From Candidatus Dietzia intestinipullorum (GTDB lineage Bacteria; Actinomycetota; Actinomycetes; Mycobacteriales; Mycobacteriaceae), in the NCBI GenBank assembly GCA_019119635.1, contig DWWP01000028.1, positions 1 through 57,879 on the forward strand: DNA of 57,879 nt. Reading direction: 5' to 3'. This document shows, one piece after another, positions 9,401 through 16,563 of this stretch. The first letter of the stretch is position 1. Every line of letters begins with the position of its first letter. Below the pieces are notes generated by a model. That model had not been told where the DNA came from. It saw only the letters and a list, made by a program, of their open reading frames with translations, and ran no database searches. The translations under genes and the position numbers were made by a program.

Positions 9401-9523
9401 CATCGCGAGCCCGACGTCCCAGCCAGTCGGCTTCCCGTCGTCCTCGTACAGCCAGCCGCGCTCGGCCAGCTCGGCGCAGAGGTTCTCCTCGAACTCTCGT
9501 TCCATCAGCTGCGCGTGGCTCAT
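6410..9523 (-). CDS. hsdR: type I restriction enzyme, R (motor/nuclease) subunit
   Basis: The 1037-residue HsdR translocates DNA and cuts it when the complex meets unmethylated sites. The N-terminal nuclease motif is IDVVLLANGLPVVTLELK (D165, E179, K181). The SF2 helicase motor follows with Walker A HSAGSGKT (about 325-332), ADEAH (438-442) and VALTATP. The C-terminal helical region would dock onto the methylase core. Its ATG overlaps the hsdS stop by 4 bases, so the operon order is hsdM-hsdS-hsdR. All key catalytic residues are present and the length is normal, so I expect it to be active. Confidence 0.95.
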   Translation of the reverse strand: MSHAQLMEREFEENLCAELAERGWLYEDDGKPTGWDVGLAMVQADALYWLATQHPDEYEKAVPEDLVGEQKDDAERKLLEHVTRELAKATRMDPTTGHPVGGLLGVLRKGFSYAQIGRPTAKFGPMMAFPPANPNLTEVVEAADSVRLRVLRQVRFDTKTNESIDVVLLANGLPVVTLELKTDNTQTVNHAIRQYKEDRRPGKTRPLLAPGRALVHFAVSNDLVYMATKLQGEDTVFLPFNQGNDGHEGNLPSSSGSSTNYLWREILARPTFMRILKDFALFEPGKSGSKDGRLIFPRFHQLRAVERVVADIEANGTGKRYLIWHSAGSGKTKTIAWLSHRLIRHMNADSKSTFDSVIVVTDRTVLDENIRDDMNLVQSSKGLVVAVGEKSGAKSPQLRRALLEGDHIITCTLQTFPEVMKLIEDTEELRGRRWAVVADEAHSSQSGSSARVLKELLADLDVDLEGEEPTTDDLLQAKDSAIAASSNITFVALTATPKAKTLRLFGTERDGRWEAFDTYTMAQAIEEGFILDVLSNYSTYDMFLRVKNTLEDDETEIQVNTGEAVSNIVRYAQLHPTSIAQKVRVVVEHFRRNVMDMLGGEARAMVVTSSRIEALSWSRKMNAYIEDQGYTDMSTLVAFSGSLTDESGESVTEVSENDRSDVAKAFREEGIFRVLIVANKFQTGFDEPRLVAMYVDKKLSGVATVQTLSRLNRIYPAKTAPMVVDFRNTPASVQDDFKLYYSDAHVEGDVDPNALYTIGERLDTADFYTREEMEAVADAFLAEAGGEAIAQALSPIKSRWVGQRRQATLSKDKDQKEALESFRADVLAYRNAWQFLSQIVDYQDPELHRRAILATLLARNLHTDGNDYDDSYLEGVQLTGVKLVPSSIEDDHSLSEGTGEGIKLPGFDGEHKSSSTPPRGPLDEAIDKVNEMFQAKGVDVRPESVAGFITTFWGFLDANEEAVAMAKNNTVAQLKASDGFSNAVGLAVFKTFQESKEIQSYMTDPAFVEQIADIAADALHAEVHGEPDPPPEAGASE

Positions 9524-10746
9524 GCGACTTCCTTCCTGCCTGTAACTACGTCGGTGATGAGCGCTGCGCGACGCTCAAGGAGCAGGGACTTGAGGTCGGT
9601 GACCTTCGCAAGCATGGCGTCGACGCGCGCGGTCGCCTCGTCGAGCTCGTCCGCGATCCTGATCTGCTCGTCGAGGGGCGGCAGCGGGACCGGGGTCGCG
9701 TCCAGCACCGTCTTGGTCACACGCTGGGCGTTCGGGCGGACCCCGTTCGCGATGGCGGCGAAGTAGTCGATGTACCGCGAGCTCCTGAAGAGGTGATGGA
9801 CATAGCGGGGCTCGAAGCGGTCCGAGATCCAGAACGCCTTGTAGTCCGGGCTGATGTACCCGGTCAGTGGCGACACCCCGAGGCCACCGTGGTTCAGCCA
9901 CATCATGTTGGCGGCGAGCTGGCCCGGTCGCACGACCCGGTATTTCGAGACGTCGAGCGACGCCTGCTGGCCCTCGGTGCGGGTGTTCAGCTCTACGCCC
10001 CGGTACTCGGAGATCGAGAGCAGCGGCCCCGGCGGGTCGTCGCCGTTCCGCTCGGTGCTCTCGGTGAAGTCGTAGCCGAATTTGGTGCGCTCCCAGTGCT
10101 CAGGGATCCCGGACAGCGGCGAGTGGGCATCGGCAGCGCTGTAGACGTGTTCATCGGACAGACCGAAGACTGACCTCGTGGTCAGCTCAGTCGCGCGATA
10201 CCGGAAGGTCTCAGACAGTTCGTCCAGCTTGCCGATCGTCGCGTCAATCTCGCCCGTCTCGACATCGAGGTAGTCCGCGATTGCACGCTGCGCCGAGCCC
10301 GTGTGGTTAGGGATCCGAAATCGTCCAACCTTCTCGGCAGTGAAGTGGGCGATCGAGACGGCGGTGCAGATTGCCTCGATCTCCCCGCCGTACACGGCCG
10401 ACTGCAGGCAGTAGTCGATGAATCGCCCGTCTGCGTCGCCCCGGGCACGGAGTCGCAAGAGCGCGTTTTGAAAGCCCCAGCCGGGCATGTCTTCGGCCAG
10501 ATAGGCGCTTCGACCGACCGCGCCGCCCTCGACTACAACGACATCGCCGGCTCGAAGGTCAAGCGCGGCTTGGTCCTGGTCACTGAACCACATCTCGTTG
10601 GTCTCGATGGTGAGGTCCAGCCGACCGTGAGACTGCACGTGGGCCGCGCGCAGGTACGGCAGCGCACGCTCGTCATCGGTCTTCCTCGTGGGCTGGAGCA
10701 TTTTGCCCAGCGTCACGTCTGCGACTACGGCAATCGGGACCTTCAC
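9520..10746 (-). CDS. hsdS: type I restriction enzyme, specificity subunit
   Basis: The 408-residue HsdS recognises the DNA target through two variable target-recognition domains separated by conserved coiled coils. The first repeat ends with DYLDVETGEIDATIGKLDEL (about 185-205) and the second with ADELDEATARVDAMLAKV near the C-terminus; both are the conserved helical spacers. The start is GTG within GTGA, overlapping the hsdM stop by 4 bases. The two domains differ, predicting a bipartite asymmetric target that cannot be read from sequence. Confidence 0.92.
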   Translation of the reverse strand: MKVPIAVVADVTLGKMLQPTRKTDDERALPYLRAAHVQSHGRLDLTIETNEMWFSDQDQAALDLRAGDVVVVEGGAVGRSAYLAEDMPGWGFQNALLRLRARGDADGRFIDYCLQSAVYGGEIEAICTAVSIAHFTAEKVGRFRIPNHTGSAQRAIADYLDVETGEIDATIGKLDELSETFRYRATELTTRSVFGLSDEHVYSAADAHSPLSGIPEHWERTKFGYDFTESTERNGDDPPGPLLSISEYRGVELNTRTEGQQASLDVSKYRVVRPGQLAANMMWLNHGGLGVSPLTGYISPDYKAFWISDRFEPRYVHHLFRSSRYIDYFAAIANGVRPNAQRVTKTVLDATPVPLPPLDEQIRIADELDEATARVDAMLAKVTDLKSLLLERRAALITDVVTGRKEVA

Positions 10747-12689
10747 TCGTTACTCACCGCCTTGAATGCCGCCGCCAGCTCACCCATGAGTCGCTCCACG
10801 TCCGCATCGATTTCGGACAGGGCGCGCGGTTCTTCGGGCACGTAGAAGATTCGAGTGAACGGGATATCTGTGCCGTGCCTGGCCTTGCTCTCGTCCCATT
10901 GCGCGCCGGGCGCGTACGGCAGCACCTCGCGCTCCATGTGTTCGGTCAGGTCCTCGCTCAGGGGAACGCGCTCCGTCAGCTTCCAGCCCGACACGATCAC
11001 GGGCTTGCCCTTCCGGTCGACGGCCAGCGGCGCGGCGTTATCAGGCGCGGCCATCGCCTTCATGACCGCATCGATCAGGCCCATCGGGGCTTTTAGCCCA
11101 GCGGCCTTCGCAGCGAGAAGGAACGCCTTCGGCAGGTCGTTCCACGCGGTGCCGTCCAGGGAACGCATGACCGCCTCGTGCCCTTCGGTGAAGTCGCGCC
11201 GGCCACGGACGGCCTCGACAGCTTCATCGCTGAAGCGCGTCGCGAACCGCGCCTGCTTGTACACGGGCACGTCTCGGAACATGAAGTCCTCGGGTGTCAT
11301 CACGCGCGAGACCGCAGGATCGGCGTACTCGAACGCCTTGTAGGCCTCCAGCAGCTTGGCCCGATGGTCCTTGCCTACCTCGCGGCGCTTGTCACCCATG
11401 GGCTTTCGGAGCGAATCCCACTGTCCGGAGCCATCGATGAGCTGGATCTTCCTCTCGCGCTCCGAGTCCTTGTTCGCGTCGAGGATCCAGACGTAGGTCG
11501 CGATGCCGGTGCCGTAGAACATGCTCGTGGGCAGGGCGATGATCGCATCGATGAGGTCTTCCTCGAGCAGCCACTGGCGGATCGAGTTCGGCCCGTTGTC
11601 GCTGTTGAACAGCGGCGACTGGTTCGAGACCACAGCGGCCCGCCCGCCCTGGCCGTTCTTGCCTGCTGGGCTGAGCTTGGAGGCGCAATGGGCCAGGAAC
11701 AGCATCTGTCCGTCGGAGGTGCTGGGCAGACCGTGGCTAAAGCGCGAACCCTTGGTCGTGGCCTGCTTACGCACTGCCTCTTCCTCGACCTCCCAGTCGA
11801 CGCCGAACGGAGGATTCGAGAGCACGTAGTCGAATGTCTGCCCCTCGTAGAGGTCCTCGACGAGGGTGTTTCCCTTCTTGATCGCGTCGGGGCGGCCGCC
11901 CTGGATGAGCAGGTCAGCCTTGCCGAGCGCGAACGCCGACGGCATGAGCTCCTGGCCGTAGAGCGTGACGTCGACCTTGTCATTGGTTCGCTTCAGCGCT
12001 TCCTGGGCGATCAGCAGCATGCCGCCGGAGCCGGCTGTCGGGTCGTAGACCGAGCGTGCGGCGTGATCGGAGGCGATGGTGTCATCGTCGTTGCTGATGA
12101 GCACGTCGACCATCAGCCTGATCGCGTCGCGCGGCGTGTAGAAGTTGCCGGCCGCCTTTCCCTTCTTGTTGAACGCCCGGTACATGACATCCTCGAACAC
12201 GTCGCCCATGCTCGTGTCGCTGAGACTGCCGGGACTGAGGTCGAGCGTGGAGAAGTGCTTGACAACGGCGTGCAGGCGGTTCGCGTCCGCGAGAACCTTC
12301 GCGCGCCGGTTGAAGTCGAACGAGACCCAGATGTCGGCGATGTTGGCCGAGAACCCGTCGATGTAGCTCTTGAGGGACTTGTCCACGTTGTCGTCGACCG
12401 ACGCGATCGTCGCGAGGTCCAGCTTCGAGACGTTGTAGAACCCCAGACCGAACTTGTCCTTGACCGCGATGTCGATCAAGTGCGGCGGCATGTTTCCGAG
12501 GGACGCAACGAACTCGGTGACCTCGGCCTTTGTGTCGGCGAGCATGCACTCCAGCCGGCGGAGCACGGTGAACGGCAGGATGTAGTCGCCGTAGTCCTCC
12601 TCGTCGACGATGTTGCGAAGGTACTTGTCCGCCGTGTCCCAGACGATCCTCGCCGTGGTCTTCCTGGATGTCGTTGCCGACTCGGCCAT
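10743..12689 (-). CDS. hsdM: type I restriction enzyme, DNA adenine methylase subunit
   Basis: The 648-residue HsdM methylates adenine N6 using S-adenosylmethionine. The N-terminal helical domain (about 1-150) is followed by motif I DPTAGSGG (216-223) and catalytic motif IV NPPF (292-295). It is long compared with many HsdM proteins but in the normal range for this subfamily. It is the first gene of the hsd operon; the 145-base gap upstream holds a moderately AT-rich stretch with two near-palindromic GTATCA elements (about 12719-12757) that may be an operator. Confidence 0.95.
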   Translation of the reverse strand: MAESATTSRKTTARIVWDTADKYLRNIVDEEDYGDYILPFTVLRRLECMLADTKAEVTEFVASLGNMPPHLIDIAVKDKFGLGFYNVSKLDLATIASVDDNVDKSLKSYIDGFSANIADIWVSFDFNRRAKVLADANRLHAVVKHFSTLDLSPGSLSDTSMGDVFEDVMYRAFNKKGKAAGNFYTPRDAIRLMVDVLISNDDDTIASDHAARSVYDPTAGSGGMLLIAQEALKRTNDKVDVTLYGQELMPSAFALGKADLLIQGGRPDAIKKGNTLVEDLYEGQTFDYVLSNPPFGVDWEVEEEAVRKQATTKGSRFSHGLPSTSDGQMLFLAHCASKLSPAGKNGQGGRAAVVSNQSPLFNSDNGPNSIRQWLLEEDLIDAIIALPTSMFYGTGIATYVWILDANKDSERERKIQLIDGSGQWDSLRKPMGDKRREVGKDHRAKLLEAYKAFEYADPAVSRVMTPEDFMFRDVPVYKQARFATRFSDEAVEAVRGRRDFTEGHEAVMRSLDGTAWNDLPKAFLLAAKAAGLKAPMGLIDAVMKAMAAPDNAAPLAVDRKGKPVIVSGWKLTERVPLSEDLTEHMEREVLPYAPGAQWDESKARHGTDIPFTRIFYVPEEPRALSEIDADVERLMGELAAAFKAVSNE

Positions 12690-12834
12690 GCGTGCTCGTT
12701 CCTGCTCGTCTCGATAGTCTCCTGTATCAAGGACTTTACATGGATCGATGTATCAGGAACGTAACATTCCGCCTCGTGTCCGAGGCGACCTCGACGATCC
12801 GCATGGGGGTACATGCGACGTGCCAGCTCGAGGC

Positions 12835-13740
12835 TCAGACCACGCAGAGCGTGTGGATGAAGCCGATCGCCGACTCGACACGGATGCGCAGAGCGCTCAA
12901 CTGAGTGATCGTGAACCGCCCGGCGTGCCCGTGGGTCCCGTTGTTGAACTCGCGGAAGAGCCCCAGGACGTTGTCCATGTCCTCCTCGACGAGATCCTCG
13001 ATGGAACCCTCGTCGATACCCTTGCGCCGCAGGAGGAAGCCGACCTTGGCCCGACGGGTCGGCACACCCTTGTCGGTCCGGTCGCAGGAAGGGTCGGCCT
13101 CGGCAACGCTTGAGTCCGGTGCCGCACCGTCGATCATCGCGATGAGCACCTCGCGGGCGCTGGTGCAGAAGTGTCGTGCGGCGTCGGGGTTTCTGGGGCT
13201 GAGGGAGAACAGCGCTCCCGTCCATCGGTCGACGAGGTCCTGGCCGAACGCCGCGAGTTCGGTCTGCATGCTTGGGCCGCGCAGCTCGTCCTCCGTGGGG
13301 TCGTCTTCAGGTGCGCCGTCGCCGTCCATGGCGTTGAGCAGGTAGGCGCTGTTCGCGGCCTCCTCGCTGCCGCGGTCGACGAGCTCCCGGCTCACCGGCG
13401 TGACCGTCCGCCCGGCCAGCCGTTCCTCGGCCGCCGTGTACGTCCGCGCCAGCGTCTCGACGGAGGAGCGGTAGGTGACGAAGGTCGTAGCCGCAGGACG
13501 GGAGTTGAGCCTCCGGACCTCCTGTTCGAGCCTGCGTCGCTGGTTCTCCACCTTGGCGTTGTGGGCACGGGCCCTGGAGTTGTATGCCCGCACTTCGCGG
13601 TTGTAGTCGTTCACCGCCTTCTTGGCCGCCGCGTTGTACCGCCGAGCCTCGCGGTTGTACTTGTCAATCGCCTGCTTCTGCTGGCGCTGCGCCTTGTTCA
13701 CTGCAGCCTTGAACTGCGCGGGCGTCATCTTCCGGACCAT
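12835..13740 (-). CDS. coiled-coil protein, possible pPIWI-associating nuclease family
   Basis: I chose the ATG at 13740, which opens MVRKMTPAQFKAAVNKAQ; the frame is open for 159 more bases upstream but that part looks non-coding. Residues 1-95 form a long Lys/Arg/Asn-rich coiled coil with repeated YNREAR/YNREVR units. The C-terminal half contains RNPDAARHFCTSAREV and NNGTHGHAG, which resemble a family annotated as predicted pPIWI-associating nuclease. That assignment is from memory of the pattern. It sits upstream of hsdM on the same strand, a common place for accessory defence genes. Confidence 0.6.
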   Translation of the reverse strand: MVRKMTPAQFKAAVNKAQRQQKQAIDKYNREARRYNAAAKKAVNDYNREVRAYNSRARAHNAKVENQRRRLEQEVRRLNSRPAATTFVTYRSSVETLARTYTAAEERLAGRTVTPVSRELVDRGSEEAANSAYLLNAMDGDGAPEDDPTEDELRGPSMQTELAAFGQDLVDRWTGALFSLSPRNPDAARHFCTSAREVLIAMIDGAAPDSSVAEADPSCDRTDKGVPTRRAKVGFLLRRKGIDEGSIEDLVEEDMDNVLGLFREFNNGTHGHAGRFTITQLSALRIRVESAIGFIHTLCVV

Positions 13741-13945
13741 GATCGAAGTATGCCGTTGGGCACTGACACTTCCGGCGTTCGACGGGGCGCACCGGGCGCA
13801 CACGGTCGGAGCAGGGGTCTCGCCCTGCGTGATTCCGCTGGTCGCGAGGGCGCACAGGGCGCACGCGACCCAACACGAATCACTACCGTTCTTCACCATG
13901 TCGCTACCACCAGAGTAGGCGGCCAGATGCCTCCGGAGACAGACC

Positions 13946-13978
13946 AGAGGCCCTCTCCCGAGTCGGGAAAGGGCCTCT
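13946..13978 (-). terminator. hairpin downstream of tRNA-Ala
   Basis: A 9-bp stem, AGAGGCCCT (13946-13954) with AGGGCCTCT (13970-13978), encloses a second stem CCCG/CGGG. On the minus strand it follows the tRNA by about 15 bases and leads into a short T-containing tract. Confidence 0.6.
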
Positions 13979-13992
13979 GACCAGCGAAACCG

Positions 13993-14065
13993 TGGAGCGT
14001 AGCGGGTTCGAACCGCTGACCTTCTGGTTGCAAACCAGATGCTCTACCAACTGAGCTAAGCCCCC
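13993..14065 (-). tRNA. tRNA-Ala(TGC)-like, acceptor stem imperfect
   Basis: On the minus strand the D arm (GCTC/GAGC), anticodon arm (TCTGG-TTTGCAA-CCAGA, anticodon TGC) and T arm (AGCGG-TTCGAAC-CCGCT) are all perfect. The acceptor stem is not: 5' GGGGGCT faces 3' ACGCTCC, giving mismatches at pairs 5-68 and 6-67, while the alanine identity pair G3:U70 is kept. CCA is not encoded. It may be a weakened tRNA, a copy carried by the island, or a gene rebuilt by integration at its 3' end. Confidence 0.75.
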
Positions 14066-14070
14066 CATGT

Positions 14071-14270
14071 TCAGTTATATAGACCCTGCTTGCAAAGCAT
14101 GCTGACCGCATCGTCGTGACTGATCGATTCGTTCAGGTTCGCCCGCAGGCCGTCGGCGAAGTCGTCGAAGCCCCGACTCAGATCCGGGCGGCGGAGGCGA
14201 AGGCGATATTGATACGGGTGATCTGTGCGGCGGCGATGTCGGCGGCCCAGTCTTCCCAATAGGTGCGTGT
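14071..14270 (-). pseudogene. frameshifted relic of an ISP-type restriction helicase
   Basis: Two consecutive frames on the minus strand read as one broken protein. One (14270-14181) reads YWEDWAADIAAAQITRI then stops; the next (up to 14071) reads FDDFADGLRANLNESISHDD then AVSML and stops. This order matches the WA.DIA / f..gLr.nlN.sIs...ai.MLaQH segment of the large DEAD/DEAH helicase proteins of type ISP restriction systems, as I recall the family. The similarity breaks off at the ML(A)QH motif, six bases from the 5' end of the tRNA. Confidence 0.45.
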
Positions 14271-14733
14271 CTACCACCAGGGGCTATTCTCGATCGTCAA
14301 CTGCGACACATGAAGTCTGCTCGATTGGTGCTGTTTCCTCGCTGCCGGACGGCTCCCCGCCGCCATACCGGTCGGAAGGCCGATCCTCGCCAACCGCGGA
14401 GAATGTGCCGCGCTTGGAAACACAAGTAACAGGTAACGATCTACGTTTCCCGACACTGTGCACGAACCGAAGGGGCCAGCTTGACGCCGGGCGATATACC
14501 CGAGGTCCCCACCCTGTCGTAGTCCATGTCGGCGATGGCGCAGTCAGTGTGGACTGCGGCGTCGAAGCGCGCTGCCGAACAGCCCGACGAGGCCACCGCC
14601 GCCGCGCTCGACACAGCGAGCTGGTGAACCACGCACACGGACGTTCACCGGCATTACACGGGATTTCTTCCCTCAGGTCCCGAATGGGGCACCGGGAGCC
14701 TAAACCCTTCAGATCCCGACCCATAAATGCACG
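14271..14733. other. gap between relic and tRNA-Leu terminator
   Basis: I see no gene, repeat or clear promoter here. Open frames exist on both strands but run across the tRNA-Leu gene or lack any recognisable protein pattern. Confidence 0.4.
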
Positions 14734-14754
14734 AAAACCGGCCTTTCGGCCGGC
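14734..14754 (-). terminator. Rho-independent terminator of tRNA-Leu
   Basis: On the minus strand a GGCCGG/CCGGCC hairpin with a GAAA loop is followed by TTTT. It lies 35 bases after the tRNA-Leu 3' end. Confidence 0.8.
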
Positions 14755-14788
14755 TTCGCTCACAGCCGGAGTAGGCTCCAACTGCTCA

Positions 14789-14874
14789 TGGTGGGCGAAG
14801 GGGGACTTGAACCCCCACGTCCCGAAGGACACTGGCACCTGAAGCCAGCGCGTCTGCCATTCCGCCACTCGCCC
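14789..14874 (-). tRNA. leuT: tRNA-Leu(CAG)
   Basis: An 86-base tRNA including an encoded CCA, with acceptor GGGCGAG/TTCGCCC, anticodon loop TTCAGGT (anticodon CAG), a long variable arm (TGTCCTTCGGGACG) typical of leucine tRNAs, and a perfect T arm GGGGG/CCCCC. A leucine tRNA occupies the same position beside fhaA in mycobacteria, so it marks the start of the conserved block. Confidence 0.95.
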
Positions 14875-15146
14875 GAGTAACGCTGAAATACGGTAACACG
14901 CACCAAACGGGCCACACTAATCCGCTGGTGGACGCGGTCTCGAGGCGCCACGCCGGGTGGAAGCGAAGCCTGACTGAGCGGTGACTCCTGCCACACCGGA
15001 GTGGTTCCGTGGCCTCCGACACGTGCTTCCGTCGGACTTCGCCTCTATGATCGACCGGATGCCGTGCGACCGTCACGGCTACCGTCGGCGTGCACAGCCG
15101 CGGGCGACCGTGAACAGACCCGAGCACTTCAGGAGAGGAGGCATCC

Positions 15147-15995
15147 GTGGGAATCGTCGGCAAGTTCGAACGCACCCTTCAGGGTGCCGTGGGCGACGCG
15201 TTCGCCCGACTCTTCGGCGGCAAGGTCGTGGCGGCGGAGGTCGAGGCCCAGCTGCGCAAACAGGCCGAGGCCTCACTCAAGGTCGTGGACGGCCATCTGC
15301 TGGTGTCCAACAGCTACACCATCACCCTCGCCCGCTCGGACTACGCATCGTTCACCGAGGACGAGGCCCTGGCCGTCAAGACCTTCTCCCGCCACCTCTC
15401 CGATCACATCACGGAGCAACAGTGGGAGACGTACGGTCCGGTCACGGTCACCTTTGTCGAACGCGACGACCTCCACACGGGACAGATGCGCATCGACGGC
15501 GTCGTGGACCCGGACGCCGTCCCGTTCCATATCTCAGCCGCCGCACCGGCGCCGGCGCCGGGCCACCCGGATCCGTCGCCCCCGAGCGCACCCCAGGAGA
15601 AGCCACCCATGCAGGCACCCGCCTCCAACTACCCCGTCGACTCCCGCCCCTCGGCCGGCTGGGGCGGCCCCTCGGATGCCCCCACGCAGATCACCCAGGG
15701 CCGGACCTCACTGACGGTGATGCTCCATCTCGAGGACGGATCCGGGCGCACCTTCCGTCTCCAGCGGGGCTCCAATCTGCTCGGCCGCGGCCAGGACGCC
15801 GCGTTCCGACTCCCGGACACGGGGGTCTCCCGGCAGCACGCGGACGTGCGATTCGACGGCCGCGAGGCGCTGTTGTCGGATCTGGGCTCGACCAACGGGA
15901 CCACGGTCAACGGCGGCCCGATCCAGGACTGGCAGCTCGCGGACGGCGACGTCATCCGCGTCGGACACTCGGAGATCACGGTCAGGTTCGACTAG
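15147..15995 (+). CDS. fhaA: FhaA, FHA-domain protein of cell-wall regulation
   Basis: The 282-residue protein starts at GTG behind AGGAGAGGAGG. Residues 1-115 are the DUF3662 domain (MGIVGKFERTLQGAVGDAFA), then a Pro/Ala-rich linker and a C-terminal FHA domain (about 195-280) with GRGQDAAFRLPD, SRQHA and STNGT. FHA domains bind phosphothreonine. In mycobacteria FhaA binds phosphorylated MviN/MurJ and restrains peptidoglycan precursor export. It is first in the fhaA-pknB gene set; the linker is shorter than in the mycobacterial protein. Confidence 0.93.
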   Translation: MGIVGKFERTLQGAVGDAFARLFGGKVVAAEVEAQLRKQAEASLKVVDGHLLVSNSYTITLARSDYASFTEDEALAVKTFSRHLSDHITEQQWETYGPVTVTFVERDDLHTGQMRIDGVVDPDAVPFHISAAAPAPAPGHPDPSPPSAPQEKPPMQAPASNYPVDSRPSAGWGGPSDAPTQITQGRTSLTVMLHLEDGSGRTFRLQRGSNLLGRGQDAAFRLPDTGVSRQHADVRFDGREALLSDLGSTNGTTVNGGPIQDWQLADGDVIRVGHSEITVRFD

Positions 15996-16104
15996 CCTCG
16001 ACGGGGTCAGACCCGCGGAACCGCCGTGGGCCACCAGACGTTGAACGAGGTGGCGGGCCGCATCCGACCCGCCACCGCCACCCGCACGAGGGAGGAGATG
16101 AGCA

Positions 16105-16563
16105 ATGCAGGGACTCGTACTGCAGCTCTCACGCGGCCTCCTGCTGGTCCTGTTGTGGCTGTTCATCTATCTGGTGCTCCGCGCGCTCAAGACGGACGTG
16201 TTCGGCAACGTGGGCATGCGCTCGTCGTCCCGCGGCGCCAGACGGGGCGGTTTCCTCGGTCGCGGCGGGGGCACGATCCGCCACCTCGTCGTCACCCAGG
16301 GCGCCCTCGCGGGCACCCGGATCACCCTCTCCGAACAGCCGGTCCTCCTCGGCCGGGCGGACAACTGCACGCTCGTGATCGACGACGACTACGCCTCTAA
16401 CCAGCACGCCAAACTCTCCCCGCACGGTCCCGACTGGTTCCTCGAGGACCTCGGGTCGACCAACGGCACCTATCTGGACAGATCGAGGGTCACGACCCCG
16501 GTCAAGGTGGCCGAGGGGACGCCGATCCGCATCGGCAAGACAGTGATCGAGCTGCGCGCGTGA
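16105..16563 (+). CDS. fhaB: FhaB, membrane-anchored FHA-domain protein
   Basis: This 152-residue protein has one N-terminal membrane segment (about 5-25, LSRGLLLVLLWLFIYLVLRAL) and a cytoplasmic FHA domain (about 70-150) with GRADNC, SNQHAKL and STNGT. The homologue (FipA) links Ser/Thr kinase signalling to FtsZ/FtsQ at the septum under stress. Its stop overlaps the pstP GTG start by four bases, indicating translational coupling. Confidence 0.92.
   Translation: MQGLVLQLSRGLLLVLLWLFIYLVLRALKTDVFGNVGMRSSSRGARRGGFLGRGGGTIRHLVVTQGALAGTRITLSEQPVLLGRADNCTLVIDDDYASNQHAKLSPHGPDWFLEDLGSTNGTYLDRSRVTTPVKVAEGTPIRIGKTVIELRA

Noticed and set aside
12719-12757. TCCTGTATCA and TGTATCAGGA as a clean operator
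   Set aside because: As an inverted repeat the two arms match at only 7 of 10 positions; kept only as a weak note under hsdM.
11178-12764. Long plus-strand open frame opposite hsdM
   Set aside because: Antisense artefact; hsdM motifs are intact in the minus frame.
14225-14842. A 205-codon plus-strand frame over the tRNA-Leu gene
   Set aside because: It reads through the tRNA and its terminator and shows no protein pattern.
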